64,000 nt of DNA, from positions 372,001 through 436,000 of the forward strand of contig JAVYIN010000005.1 in assembly GCA_035968315.1 (NCBI GenBank). The letters run 5' to 3'. The notes below the pieces were generated by a model that saw only the letters and a list, made by a program, of their open reading frames with translations, was not told the origin of the DNA and did not search any database. The first letter of the stretch is position 1, and each line of letters begins with the position of its first letter. This DNA is from Nitrospira sp. (GTDB taxonomy: Bacteria; Nitrospirota; Nitrospiria; Nitrospirales; Nitrospiraceae). The translations under genes were made by a program, and so were the position numbers. Shown here in pieces: positions 37,704-49,100 of this stretch.

Positions 37704-38932
37704 GAAGCCAGCCGATTCGCGACATCGCTTAAATACAAGGAGACATTCACGCGTTCTTGCATCGGATCGAGCACACGCAGAATTGTTCGTGTCACACCGT
37801 ACTGGCCGGGCATGGCTAGATCGATGCGTTCGGGATTGGTATAGGATTCTCCCTGCGGACCGCCAATGATCCTGACTTGCGGTTTCAGCCGTTGCGTCGG
37901 ATTGGCGCCAACCACGATGGCCTGTTCGCCAGTATTGAGGCGGACCAGGCTGCCGACAGGGTAGACCCCGATACTGCGAATGACGGTCTCGACCAGCGAT
38001 TTGGCGTAGAGCTGTTGTTCGCCGGCGAGGAAGAGTTGCCGGATGGCATCGTGCGGGTTCATGGCCGGGCGCCCGCCGCGCCGGCAGACGAGGCTGTCAT
38101 AGAAATTGACGATGCCGACCAGTTGAGCCAGAGGAGACAGTGACGTCGCGGATATGCCGCTCGGGTAGCCGCTGCCGTTGGCATACTCATGGTGTTCCTG
38201 CACGATGCGCAGCACATCTTCGGGAAACGCCGTGTGTTCCCTCAGCAAGGACACGCCCAATTGGGGGTGTTTCTGCAAAAGCCGGCGCTCCGGTTCCGTG
38301 CAGTCGGAGCGTTTTCGTACGAGATTGCGGGGAAGCCTCACATACCCCACATCGTGCAAGAGGGCGCCGGCCCCCACATGATCGTAGAGCGCGGGATCGA
38401 CTCCCTGTTCAACGGCCACCACGAGCGCGAGGATGCAGACATCGAGGGCGTGCGCGGCGAGAGAACGGTCGAAGTCGCGCATTTTCTGGATGATCCCTTG
38501 TGCGATCATCGTGTCAGGCCGGTCGAGCACATGTGCCAAGACCCGCTCGACGATCGCTTTCGTTTTGGCCGGAGTCGGAGGCAGACCGCGTTCCAGATCG
38601 GCAAAGATGCGGTCGACGGCCTCATGCGCCTCGCTATACACCGCTTCGGCCGAGGTCTGGGGTTGCAACTGCTGGGCGGAGGTGTCTGCCGCCGGTTCAG
38701 CGGGCGTCGAAGGTCGAACCGGGTCATTGGTCACATCGGCCACATCCCGGCCTTTGCTCGTATCGATCATGACAGTGGTGATGCCATGATCCTTCATCTG
38801 CTGGATCGCTTTGAGATCTTCAATGACACGGGAATGAAACAGGAAGGGGGTTCGGTACCACGGCAGGTTCACGTCGAGAATGAACATACCCGGGGTCACT
38901 TCATCGATGGAAATACGCTTGGTTGTACTCAT
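37700..38932 (-). CDS. HD-GYP domain protein with variant HD motif (c-di-GMP phosphodiesterase-like)
   Basis: 410 residues. The N-terminal DUF3391-like domain begins TTKRISIDEVTPGMFILDV. The HD-GYP domain (about 140-330) has LLHDVGYVRLPRNLV, HPQLGVSLLREH and HHEYANGSGYPSG. The metal-binding HD and HH residues are present, but the usual HDIGK is HDVGY, so the lysine is replaced. Such enzymes hydrolyse c-di-GMP. The gene is first in a two-gene minus-strand unit with the hybrid kinase, and a sigma-28 promoter lies 69 bases upstream of its ATG. Confidence 0.88.
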
Positions 38933-39000
38933 GAATGCGGCGCTCCTTTACCCCTTCATGCACAGGTCATGTGGCTGCATGATGCAGGATCCCGCATATC

Positions 39001-39028
39001 CTATCGGCTAGTTTTAGACGGTTCTTTA
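39001..39028 (-). promoter_or_regulatory. Sigma-28 promoter for the HD-GYP/hybrid kinase unit
   Basis: Read on the minus strand: TAAAGAAC-N12-GCCGATAG. It points toward the HD-GYP gene ending its 5' side at 38932. It is back-to-back with the plus-strand promoter at 39096-39123. Confidence 0.75.
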
Positions 39029-39095
39029 CTTGGCGGACAAGGGCAGGAATCATGCCCAAGGCTATGAAAATGCTTGCGAAATGCGGCCCAATGGC

Positions 39096-39123
39096 TCAAG
39101 CCTGGACTCCATCCTGCCGATAA
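39096..39123 (+). promoter_or_regulatory. Sigma-28 promoter for the HD-GYP/PilZ unit
   Basis: TCAAGCCT-N12-GCCGATAA, with the -10 element 57 bases before the ATG at 39180. Confidence 0.8.
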
Positions 39124-39179
39124 AGAATCGGAGCGCCCTGGCAGGGGCAGGCCTTGTTGTTCTCAATTGCAGGTGATGA

Positions 39180-40421
39180 ATGTCCACTCGTATTCATATT
39201 GATCAGTTACGGCCCGGCATGCGCATCGAAAAATTAGATCGTTCCTGGTTTGCGACCCCCTTTTTCCGGCATCGGATGACCGTCACTTCGGGAGAGCAAA
39301 TCGAGCAGCTCAAGGCCTCGGGTGTGCAAACGGTCGAAATTGCCAATGATGCCGAGCTGGCCGGGCCAGGCGAGACCGTGAGTGGGCACCCTCAAGAGAC
39401 GTCAGAGGACTTAGGACCTGTTGTTGCCGAATCGCCAAGTAAAGCGGATCCCCAAACGGAAGTCCTCCCATTCGAAGAGGAGTTGCCGGCGGCGCGGGTT
39501 GTCTACGCGGCGGCGAAGACCGTCATTCAGGACGCGATGAACGATGTGCGGATGGGCCGCGATATCAATATGGATGCGGTGAATCAAGTCGTAGCCGACA
39601 TGGCCGACAGTGTGTTGCGCAATCCCGATGCATTGACCAGTCTCTCGCGTCTCAAGCATTTTGACGAATATACGTTCTTTCACTCGGTGAATACGTCGTT
39701 GCTGGCCATTTCGATGGGCCGTAATCTCGGCTTTGTTGGGGAGGAGATTCATCAGCTGGGCGTCGGCACCTTGCTGCACGATATCGGAAAAACGAAGATT
39801 CCCCTGGAGATTCTAAATAAGCCGGGAAAGTACGAGCCGCATGAATTCGAAATCATGAAGCAGCACGCGCTGCGCGGAGCCGAGGTGCTGTCGGGTACGA
39901 CAGATTTGCCGGATTGCTTCTTGAAGCCGGCGCTCGAGCATCATGAGCGCGTCGATGGCAGCGGCTATCCCTACCAGCGGACGGGGGATCAGCTCAGTCA
40001 GTTTGGGCTGATTTCCGCGGTGGTCGATATCTATGATGCCATTACGAGCGAGCGGTGCTACCATAAAGCCAAACCAGCTCACGAAGCGTTGCAATTTTTG
40101 TATCTCATTTCCCAGAAGGGCCATCTGGATCCACGTTTGGTTCAGCGGTTTATCCAGGTTGTCGGGGTGTATCCCGTCGGATCGTTAGTGGTGCTGAATA
40201 CGGGAGAGTTGGCGGTGGTGGGTCGTCTCAATCATGAGACTCCGCTGACTCCGGTGGTGATCGTCGTCAAGGGGCCTGGAAATGTGCTGTTATCGCAGCC
40301 GGAAACGATTGACTTGGCCGTCCAAGAAAAGAACACGGTGCGGCGCACCATTGTCAGCGTGACAGATCGTGCCACGACGGGGATTTCACCCGGAATCTAT
40401 CTTGACTCGGAGCGCGCATGA
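39180..40421 (+). CDS. HD-GYP domain protein (c-di-GMP phosphodiesterase)
   Basis: 413 residues. The N-terminal DUF3391-like domain starts TRIHIDQLRPGMRIEKLDRS. The HD-GYP domain has FFHSVNTSLLAISMG, the catalytic HDIGK (H200, D201), LKPALEHHERVDGSGYPYQ (about 247-265) and IYDAITSERCYHKAK. All expected metal ligands are visible, so hydrolysis of c-di-GMP is likely. It resembles the divergent HD-GYP protein at 37700-38932, suggesting an old duplication. The ATGA overlap with the next gene shows coupling to a PilZ effector. Confidence 0.93.
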   Translation: MSTRIHIDQLRPGMRIEKLDRSWFATPFFRHRMTVTSGEQIEQLKASGVQTVEIANDAELAGPGETVSGHPQETSEDLGPVVAESPSKADPQTEVLPFEEELPAARVVYAAAKTVIQDAMNDVRMGRDINMDAVNQVVADMADSVLRNPDALTSLSRLKHFDEYTFFHSVNTSLLAISMGRNLGFVGEEIHQLGVGTLLHDIGKTKIPLEILNKPGKYEPHEFEIMKQHALRGAEVLSGTTDLPDCFLKPALEHHERVDGSGYPYQRTGDQLSQFGLISAVVDIYDAITSERCYHKAKPAHEALQFLYLISQKGHLDPRLVQRFIQVVGVYPVGSLVVLNTGELAVVGRLNHETPLTPVVIVVKGPGNVLLSQPETIDLAVQEKNTVRRTIVSVTDRATTGISPGIYLDSERA

Positions 40422-41143
40422 ACGACATCTCGACGATGCAGCCATCGCCGGGCGCCTTTATGACGGTCGGCCTTCCGCTGAAATTATCGTTGGTGCTCGG
40501 TGAGCAGCAGGGCATCTTTGGGTCAGCGCTCCTGGGGTGGAAAGAGCATGCCTGGCTCATCTGTGAATGGCCATCGCAGATCGCGCATGGGACAGAGATT
40601 CCTCGCGGAACCGCGTGCAGTGTGAGCTATGAACATGCGGGGCAATTGGTCGGGTATCGGAGCGAGATTCGCGATCTTGTTTCGGCGCCTGTGCCGCTCC
40701 TGTTTCTCGCCTATCCGCAGATCGTCGAAAGCATGCACCTTCGGAAGTATGTGCGCGTGTCGTCGAGAGAGCCGGTACTGTTGGAGCGCGCGGAAGGCGG
40801 GATGGGCCATGGTGGACATCGTCCTTCTGCTGACATGCTCGGAGGGATTCTCAGAGATTTGAGTCTTGGGGGCTGCAGTGTGGTCCTGTCACAGTCGCAT
40901 CACTGGATCAAGCCTGGCCAAAAAGTACGCATGGCCTTTGAACTGGCTGGATTGGGGCATGTCACAAATTTGACGGGTATTGTGAAAAGTGCGGATTTTC
41001 ATGACAGCACCTGTCTTGTGGGGATCGAGTTTCGTTTTCAGGAAATGGAGTACATCGAATATCGCGGGTGGGGAGGGTCCGTCCAACAGGCGATTCAAAA
41101 GTGGACCAGTCAGAAAGGGGCTGAGCATTTTTCCGCTTGGTAG
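40418..41143 (+). CDS. YcgR-like PilZ protein (flagellar brake candidate)
   Basis: 241 residues. An N-terminal YcgR-type barrel (about 1-105) precedes a PilZ domain with both c-di-GMP motifs: RKYVR at 109-113 and DLSLGG at 147-152. YcgR proteins bind c-di-GMP and act on the C-ring and stator to slow or bias the motor. The start overlaps the stop of the HD-GYP gene by 4 bases, pairing an enzyme that removes c-di-GMP with an effector that reads it. A weak hairpin (CTCGC/GCGAG, 41164-41176, then TCTTT) follows. Confidence 0.85.
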   Translation: MNDISTMQPSPGAFMTVGLPLKLSLVLGEQQGIFGSALLGWKEHAWLICEWPSQIAHGTEIPRGTACSVSYEHAGQLVGYRSEIRDLVSAPVPLLFLAYPQIVESMHLRKYVRVSSREPVLLERAEGGMGHGGHRPSADMLGGILRDLSLGGCSVVLSQSHHWIKPGQKVRMAFELAGLGHVTNLTGIVKSADFHDSTCLVGIEFRFQEMEYIEYRGWGGSVQQAIQKWTSQKGAEHFSAW

Positions 41144-41163
41144 GGCCATCCTGCAACAGAATC

Positions 41164-41180
41164 CTCGCTAGGCGAGTCTT
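41164..41180 (+). terminator. Weak terminator-like hairpin after the YcgR-like gene
   Basis: A 5-bp stem CTCGC/GCGAG with a TAG loop is followed by TCTT. It lies 20 bases after the PilZ gene stop. The short stem makes this tentative. Confidence 0.3.
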
Positions 41181-41267
41181 TCCAGCTACCTCGGCAATTT
41201 ATACCGGGTCAACGGAATCTTCTCTCTCATACGGCAAAATCTGACATCTAATGTGGGTCAGGCGGTC

Positions 41268-41283
41268 TGGCACATATTTTGTA
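41268..41283 (+). promoter_or_regulatory. Possible sigma-54 type promoter for the glycosylation island
   Basis: TGGCACATATTTTGTA matches TGGCAC-N5-TTG with correct phasing, but has T instead of C after the -12 G. It lies 55 bases before the truncated aminotransferase start. Confidence 0.5.
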
Positions 41284-41337
41284 CTCCTCTCATGTGCCAC
41301 ACGGATCGTGGTGCCACCTTTGTCAGGAGTCTAGCCT

Positions 41338-41628
41338 ATGAAGAGCTCTGCCGCGTCGCCCGCCACCCTCAATCCGCGATGGTGTCTAGCCTACGACACC
41401 ATCGATCAACAGGACATCGACCGGCTCATCGCTTGGCTCCAAACCTATCCGCGCCTGACGAAAGGCCCGGTGACCGTCGAATTCGAGTCACAGTGGTCCA
41501 AGTGGCTTGGAGTACCCCATTCGATTCATTGCAATTCCGGATCGTCCGCCAATCTCTTGATGTACTACACGCTGCTGGCTTCGGGACGGCTCCGGAATAA
41601 GAAGGTGGATGAGCCCTATATATTCTGA
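41338..41628 (+). pseudogene. Truncated DegT/DnrJ/EryC1-type sugar aminotransferase (N-terminal remnant)
   Basis: 96 residues against roughly 370-440 in the family. The preserved N-terminal part contains TKGPVTVEFESQWSKWLGV followed by HCNSGSSANLLMYYTLLA, the cofactor-side entry of this PLP-dependent family. It stops at TGA 41626-41628, before the usual P(A/T)xT and Lys-bearing regions, and the next gene starts 56 bases on, so the rest has been deleted. The intact family makes amino sugars for surface glycans. It is probably nonfunctional as an aminotransferase. Confidence 0.75.
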
Positions 41629-41684
41629 CGCGGTTCAGATGCAACAGCCGTGAGCAGGGCCTGGAGAATGATGGTGGTAAAGCT

Positions 41685-42917
41685 ATGAAATCCCTCTTCG
41701 TTCCATGGACGCTCGCGCAGTATCTGAATGGCGCACACCCATTGATTGTTAGTGTATTGGATAGCTTGGCTGGCCAGGTCAGCATCGCGGGGCCTCAGGT
41801 CAACCCCATGTTCGACCGCTCAGAGTTTGCAGCATATTACCGACGTCTGGAAGATGAGATGCAGGCCTTAACGGGTGTAGAGCGTGATATTGTCCAGCGC
41901 TTCGTCGCGACCAGGTATCATTTATCCGATGCCGTAGCACCACCAAATAGTGTTGGGTTTCATCACACCATTCTTCCATCTCTGCGGTATAGCAGCATCG
42001 TGCATTTCGAAACCCCAATTCTGTTCTTTTGGCCTGAGGTATCTCATGGAAAATTCGCCAGGGGCACCTCACTGGTAGATCATCCGTTTTATCCCCTGAT
42101 CAGAGCATCGCTCGCACATTTAAATATTAAAAAGATCGTCTCGCATTCGGCTACCGGACTTCAGTACTTGCGAGGCTTGTTTCCCGATCCTGTCATTCAG
42201 GACAAGACTGCGTATATCCCGCTTATGCCATTCGTACAGCGGAGTGTTGAGCGGGCTAGGCAACTGCCTGGCGGGCAGCCGATCCCACCCACAAAGGGCA
42301 GGCGCCGGATTCTGTTCACGAATTCTTTTCATGGCGAGTCTTCCAGCTTTTGGCTGCGAGGCGGTGTCACAACCCTGTTGGCCTTTCACAGGGTAGGGGC
42401 AATGATTCCGCTGGAGCTAGTCATTGTCGGATTGACTCCAGATGATCTGCCGGAAGAGGTTATGGCGATCGTGCGTTCCCCCTACGTGCGGCAGATTACA
42501 AGAGCGTCAGAATCTGAGTTGCAAGCGTACTACGACAGTGCGGATGTGATGCTCTTGCCATCGATGGGGCTTCATTCCATGTCAATCACACGAGCGATTT
42601 GCAGTGGATGCTATGTGCTGTGTTCTGATGCGCCAGGGGCGGAAGAATATGTGAATGATCCGGCCGCCGGTCTGATCCTGAACGGACTCGCAAGGAACCG
42701 CGTGTACTTTGATGATGCTAAGGCAAGCCTGTTGCTGGACGATTATGCCTCGGTGAAGCAGATCAATGTTGACAATGTGGATGCGGTGGCGGAAGCCCTG
42801 CATGCCAGGCTCACGGCCGTGCCGTGCCGAAATCAGGCGCTGTCTTCGTCTCAATATTCTGATCCGCACTTGATGCTGCGGATAGCGGAACTCTTTCGGG
42901 AGGTGTGCGCGGCATGA
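41685..42917 (+). CDS. GT-B type glycosyltransferase (GT4-like)
   Basis: 410 residues. The C-terminal half shows a GT4-like Rossmann domain: RRILFTNSFHGESSSFWLRG, LELVIVGLTPDDLP, then QAYYDSADVMLLPSMGLHSM and AICSGCYVLCSDAPGAEEYV. The N-terminal half is less recognisable. Base composition in 42000-42900 seems more AT-rich than the flagellar genes, hinting at transfer. It probably adds a sugar to a surface glycan or flagellin; the donor is unknown. Confidence 0.72.
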   Translation: MKSLFVPWTLAQYLNGAHPLIVSVLDSLAGQVSIAGPQVNPMFDRSEFAAYYRRLEDEMQALTGVERDIVQRFVATRYHLSDAVAPPNSVGFHHTILPSLRYSSIVHFETPILFFWPEVSHGKFARGTSLVDHPFYPLIRASLAHLNIKKIVSHSATGLQYLRGLFPDPVIQDKTAYIPLMPFVQRSVERARQLPGGQPIPPTKGRRRILFTNSFHGESSSFWLRGGVTTLLAFHRVGAMIPLELVIVGLTPDDLPEEVMAIVRSPYVRQITRASESELQAYYDSADVMLLPSMGLHSMSITRAICSGCYVLCSDAPGAEEYVNDPAAGLILNGLARNRVYFDDAKASLLLDDYASVKQINVDNVDAVAEALHARLTAVPCRNQALSSSQYSDPHLMLRIAELFREVCAA

Positions 42918-43116
42918 GCACTGTTGCCTGGTATGACGTCGCCTCGGCCTGCTGGATGGCAAGTTGGCCGCATTTATGGCGGTTGTGGTGCACGATGAGG
43001 CCTGCAGGGGGCGTTCAAACTGGATATGGGACTGGTGGAATACGACCGCTTAGTGATCTTGCTTCTTCCAAGGCTGGCGGTGTAGGGCGGTATTATGTCG
43101 ACGGGGATGCAAGGAG
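42918..43116. other. Spacer inside the glycosylation island
   Basis: 199 bases with no well-supported gene. A 68-codon frame from ATG 42914 overlaps the previous stop, but has no recognisable family and a poor coding look. It may be the scar of a lost gene. Confidence 0.4.
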
Positions 43117-46100
43117 ATGATGGGGACACCGAGAATCCTGCTCCTGCAACTGGAGTTTCCGACGTGGGCACAGGCGAAAGCTTGGTCGTACGGAGGCAAC
43201 TTCGCAGTGGAAGACGGGCTTCGTGCTAATGGCTGTGAGTGTGTCACGCTGCCGGTACTGAGCCACGTACCGGATACCTCGCCACTGTCCTGGCTCCATT
43301 ATGCGAAAGATCTCGTCGCCGGCCAACGCTTTGATCAAGTCTGGGTGTGGCTTGTCCATAACCGCTATTCAGATGCTTTTCTGGAATGGGTTGCCGAATT
43401 GGCGCCAGTTAGGGTCGGCCTCATTATGGAATCGCTTCGGTATAGCGAACAGGATTGTCTGCGGTGGCCGCATTTACGGGAGCGGGCCGGTATCGTTGAA
43501 CGACAGACTCGCCACATGACTCATGTGCTGGCTGTGGACGAAGAGGATGCCAGGCGATTCAATGAGCAGGGCACCGTGCGGGCTGCATTCTGGCCAGCCG
43601 CGGTGCCGAGGAGGTACATAGCCTCTGCTGTCGAGTCAGTATCCCGTCAAGAGGCGGCGTTTTACGGCGAACTGTATGGGGACCGGAGTGCGTGGCTGGA
43701 AATGCCTGGACTCAAAGAGCTGCTGGTTCGTCCCCAGTCCGCCGAATCCTCGACGGACTTTCCTCGATTGTTCGATGCCTTGCATCGAGGAGTAGCCGCC
43801 AGGTTTCAGTCGGGCTGGCGGCCGAATCCTGACGCACTGACCGACTATGTGAATGGGTGGCGGCAGTTGCGAGAAGCCATCTTTGCGAATTGGCTGGCTC
43901 ACCTGAAGCCGTGGCGTGCGATCGTCAATTTGCCGAGCCTATTTCAGGGCTACGCAGGGCGTGTGATCGAAGCGATGGCAGCGGGCCGCCCGGTTGTGTC
44001 GTGGGAGGTTCCCGATCGCCCGAAAACAAAGGCACTGTTCGCCGACGGGCGAGAAATTCTCCTCTATTCCAAAGAGTGCCCTACGGTATTGAGGGAGCAT
44101 TTAGCGCGACTCGCCCAGGATGCCGATTATGGGCGGGATATTGCCATTGCCGCGCGTGCGGCGGTGCTTGGGGCTCATACAACGGAGCAACGTGCGGCAC
44201 AAATCTTGAGCTGGATTCAAACAGGACGGGAGCCTCGATTCCAAGAGGAGGGCACACCAGTGCATGCGCACACGAATAATGGGTGTAGCTCAGCGCTCGT
44301 TCATGCCGGCAAACCGGCAATGCCTGCGACGACGGTGTTCGTGCTGACTGTGGACGATCCGGCGTTCCCTTCCTGCAAGGCTGGGCTTGAGGCTCAGCAG
44401 GGGGCCTCATTCGTGCTGGAATTCATCCGGAATGTCAGTCCGTTCAGCGCGGCGGCGCAGAAAATGATCACGGACTGCGCGACCGAGTTCTTTATCCAGG
44501 TCGACGAGGACATGATCTTGCAGCCGGATGCGGTGGCCACAATGGAAGCCGCCATGCGTCGCGCGCCGGACGATGTTGGGATGATCTGTTTCCATCTGCA
44601 TGACGATGATCGTGGGAGAACCATCCAGGGGGTGAAGATTTACCGCACCGCCCTCATGAAGGGGCTGGCCTTTCAGGATGTGAAAGCCAGCGAGATGGAT
44701 CTGCTCGAACAAATGGGCCGGCATGGCATCAAGTGGATCTTGCACCCCGATGTGGTGGGCCGGCATGGCACGGCCTATACGCCCGAGACGATCTATCGTC
44801 GGTACAAGACTATGTACGAAAAGGATATCCGGCAGTGGAATACGCTGACCGCCGATATCCGCCGGAAAGCCGATCAATTTCGGGCATCGGGAGACCCGCT
44901 GGCGCTGTTCGCGCTCCTGGGAGCGGCGCATGGAATTGTGCTGGCTCCGCTGGCGCCAGACCGGGAAAAGGACGCGCGGCAGTACGCCTTGAAAGAACTG
45001 GAGGTCTTCACGCGGCTGTTCTTGTCGTCTCCACCGGCGTCGCAGCCGTACGACCCAGATAGGAAAGCCGTGGTGCCGTCGAATCCCCCTGTGCCGATTG
45101 ACATGGTCGCATGGAAGCCGGACGTGGCTGCTTCGAGCCCGTCATCGTTGCCAGTCGGCCAGGGGGCGGCTGCGCGCTCCGTGCTGATCGTGACCCCGTA
45201 TTTTTGGCCGTCGGTTGGCGGGGTCGAAACTGTGGTGGAAGAATTGGGGTGCGACCTTGCCGCGTCGGGTGTCCAGGTGCAGGTGGCCTGCTATCGGCAG
45301 CCGGATCGCACGGCAGCGGTTCATCGCGGCATTCAGATCATCGAAGTCGATGAGCCGGATCAAATGAGCGGAGGCATGCCGGCGGCGGCGCTCCAGGTCA
45401 GGGAATTGGTGGAGTCCGGCGGGCATGACGCGGTGATTCTGATTGGCTCTCCCGTGAACCCCTTGTTTTTTGCCGTTCTCATGATTCCCCGGTTGCGCGA
45501 GCGGCGCATCCTCTTTCAGCCGACGATCAATCAGGAGGGGTACGATTTTCTCCGGGGCCGTCCCCACGTGCAACGGTTGATGAAGCAATTGGCCGGTGAG
45601 TCCGCGGGGGTGATTGTGTTGGGCCAGGAAACGCTGGATGCCCGATATTGCCGCGAAGAGGGGATTCCCGTCACGGTGGTCCCGAATGGCACGCGGACGC
45701 TCACGCCAACAAACGATTTTCGTGCGCGGCATGGCATCGCCCGCGACGAATTTGTGATCCTGCACCTGGCCAATCTTTACCGGGTAAAGAATCACGTGGG
45801 GTTGCTGGATGCGCTGACTCCGCTTCCGCCGGGGTCGCGATTGGTGGTCATTGGCCACCGGACCCATGAAACCGAGTATGTCGAGGAGGTCATGCGCCGC
45901 CTGTCAGCCTGTCCGGAGGTGCTGTTTCTGCCGGGCTTGGACCGGCAGGGGGTGGCTTCGGCCATGCAGGCCGCGGATCTCGTGGTGTTGTCGTCCGATG
46001 CTGAAGTGTCCCCGCTGTGCCTCTTGGAGGCCATGAGCCTCCGGCGCCCCTGGCTGGCGGCGCCAGGTTGCGGGACGGCCGCCAGCCAGGCCGGCGGGCT

Positions 46101-49100
46101 TGTGCTTCCGCTCCCGGAGTTTCGGAGGGCCGTGCAGGTCTGCATGACGCATCCAGATTTCCGGTCTCGGCTGGCTCAGTCAGGGTATGAGCATTGGGCA
46201 GCCTGTTTTCAGTGGCGTGACATTCTGGCCGGCTGGATATCGCTGATTCGTACCGGGAGCCTGGCCAGGCCGTTTGCTATGCCGCCTGCTGTGGCTCGGT
46301 CGCGGGAGGAACTTCGTGCCGAGTATGACCGGCTCAGTGGTGCGAGCACGCCAATTCCGGCTGAAGTATCGCCGGCGGATTGGAAGACGACGGTTCCGAA
46401 CGGCGGTCCAGGGCAAACGCCAAGGGTTCATCCACCACAGCCATCATCACACGAGGGGTCTATGGATCAGGAGCAATTCTACGTCAACATGTTCGTCAAC
46501 AGCCCCCATTGGTCTACTCCTGAACCGAATCCGGATGAAGCGGCCCGCTGGGCCAAGATCGCCGGGTTTCTTGAACATGTGCTGCGGCGAGTCCAAAAGG
46601 AACGTCCGGAGGCCACTCTGCGGATATTAGAGGTTGGCTGCGGCCGCGGGTGGCTGGCGAATCTGGCCTCGGAATATGGAAGCGTCGAAGGGGTTGAACC
46701 GGTGGCCGGCGTCGTCGCCCACGCGCGCAAGATGTTTCCCCATCTTCGCTTTGAAACGGGAACGGCAGAAACCGTTTTGGCGCGGCCGGATTTCCGCCCC
46801 TACGATATCGTGCTGAGTTCCGAGGTGATTGAACATGTGCCGCATCCGCAGAAGCCCGCATTTCTGGATGGGCTTAAGCGGCTGCTGACACCGGACGGCT
46901 ATCTTATTCTCACGACTCCACGAGGAGAAATGTGGGAACGCTGGCAAGCAATTGCCCCGCCCAGCCAGCCGGTGGAGGACTGGGTTACGGAACAGCAGTT
47001 GGCGAATTTTCTAACCGGCCAGGGCTTCACGCCGCTGGGCGTCGAGCGGATTTACGTGGAAATCCCGATGCTCCGGTATGTTCCCACGGTGACGGCGCAC
47101 GACCTCAGGACCAGAAATCTTCTGCCGATTTACCAGGTGTGGATCGCCCAACGGGCCGCGATTACGCCCTCCCTGCCCAGGCCGTCGATCAATTGCGCGC
47201 CGATGGTCAGCGTGATCATCCCGACCTTTAATCGGCCGGAGCGGTTGCGCAAAGCGATTGCCAGTGTGCAGGCACAGGACTATCAGGATTTCCAGATCAT
47301 TGTGGTGAACGACGGAACGGTGTCCGTTGAGGCGGTGGTGTCGGACTTGAATCGTGATGGACGGATCACCCTCATCACGCATGATCTCAATCGCGGCCTC
47401 GCGGCATCCCGCAACACGGGCCTGCGTCATGCAGCCGGGAAATATGTCTGTTATCTGGATGATGATGACCGGTTCTTGCCGGATCACCTGCGCGTCTTGG
47501 TGAGCCGGCTGGAAACGGGTGATTGCAAAGTGGCGTATACGGATGCCTGGCGGGTGCATGAACGTGTGGAGGGGGAGCGTATCATGGAGGTTGGCCGGGA
47601 CCGGCCGTATTCGCACGAATTCAATCCCCATCAGTTGCTGATCAACAATTACATGCCGGTGCTCTGCGTGATGCATGAGCGGACGTGCCTGGATGAGGTT
47701 GGCGGGTTCGATGAGAGTCTGTTTGTGCATGAGGATTGGGATTTGTGGATCAGGCTGGCGACCCGCTATTCGTTCGCGCATATTGCGCAAACGACGGCAG
47801 AATTTACTTGGCGCACCGACGGGACGACCATGTCGAGCCAGCCGCGCGAGGCCTTCGCGCGAACGGCGGAGATCATCTATCGCAAGTATGCGCCCTATGC
47901 GGCGCCCTATCCCCAGATTGTGCAGCAGCAGCGCGAGCGTCTGGCGGGGCTCCGCCGGGAGGCGGCTGCGCATCGGGAGACCAAGGCCAAGCAGTATGAT
48001 TGTTCCATCATTATCCCGGTCTGGAACAAAGTGGAGCTGACCCAGCAGTGCGTGATGGCGCTGGCGGAGGTCACGGAGGGGGCGTCGTACGAAGTCATCG
48101 TGGTAGACAACGGCTCGACCGATGGCACGCCGGACCTGTTGAACTCGCTGGGCGGGGATATTCAGGTCATCCGTAACCGGGAGAATCTGGGGTTTGCCAA
48201 GGCCTGCAATCAGGGCGCCGCGGCCGCCAAGGGCGACTATCTGGTGTTCCTCAACAACGACACCATTCCCCTGAAAGGATGGCTCAGCGCATTGGTGGAA
48301 GAGGTCAAGGGAGATCAGGGCATTGCGGTCGTGGGGAGCAAGCTGCTGTATCCTGACCGGACGGTCCAGCACGCGGGAGTGGCGGTGGACCGGCTTACGC
48401 ACACGCCCTACCACATCTACCGGGGATTTGCCGAAACCCATCCGGCGGTCAACAAACGCCGCGAGCTGAATGCGGTGACCGGGGCGTGCGTGTTGATCCG
48501 CCGGACTCTGTTCGAGGAGCTGGGCGGGTTCGATGAGGGATATGTCAACGGATTTGAAGATGTGGATCTCTGCTTCAAGGCGCGTGAGCAGGGGCACCGC
48601 ATCGTGTATCAGCCCAAGAGCGTCCTGTTCCATCTGGAAAGCCAGACGCCGGGCCGCAAGCAGCATGATGCGGAGAATGGCCGCCGTCTCATGCAGCGGT
48701 GGGGGCACGCGTGGTGGCTGGTGGATGATGACAGTCTCTATGTGGAGGATGGATACAAGGCGGTGTCGGTGTCACGGAATGGACGGGCGGAAAGCGAGTT
48801 GCAGGTCCTGGACAGATCCGAGGATCGGCAGGCGTGGGGGATCGTGGCCGAGACGCAACTGGCGGCAAAGCGCCGGGATGATGCGGCGGTCGTGCAGCAA
48901 CTGGGCAAGTACGCTGACTGGCCGGCCGATCGCTCTGTATTGAAATGGGCCGCGTCGGTGGCCGAGGCCATCAAGCAGCCGGCGCTTACGGCGTCCTTTA
49001 TGCGCCGGATCGCGGCGCTCGACGATCCGGCGGCGGAACAGATTTCGATCATTCGAGAGGCCTTGAGCAAGGGACAAGTCACGGCCGCGGCCTCGCGGCT

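Noticed and set aside
42914-43120. 68-codon frame overlapping the end of the GT4-like gene
   Set aside because: The ATGA overlap is suggestive, but the sequence matches no family and looks non-coding; kept only as a spacer note.
47011-48708. Open frame of 565 codons opposite the giant glycosyltransferase
   Set aside because: The plus strand has clear GT2 domains throughout; the minus frame has no motif and no ribosome site.
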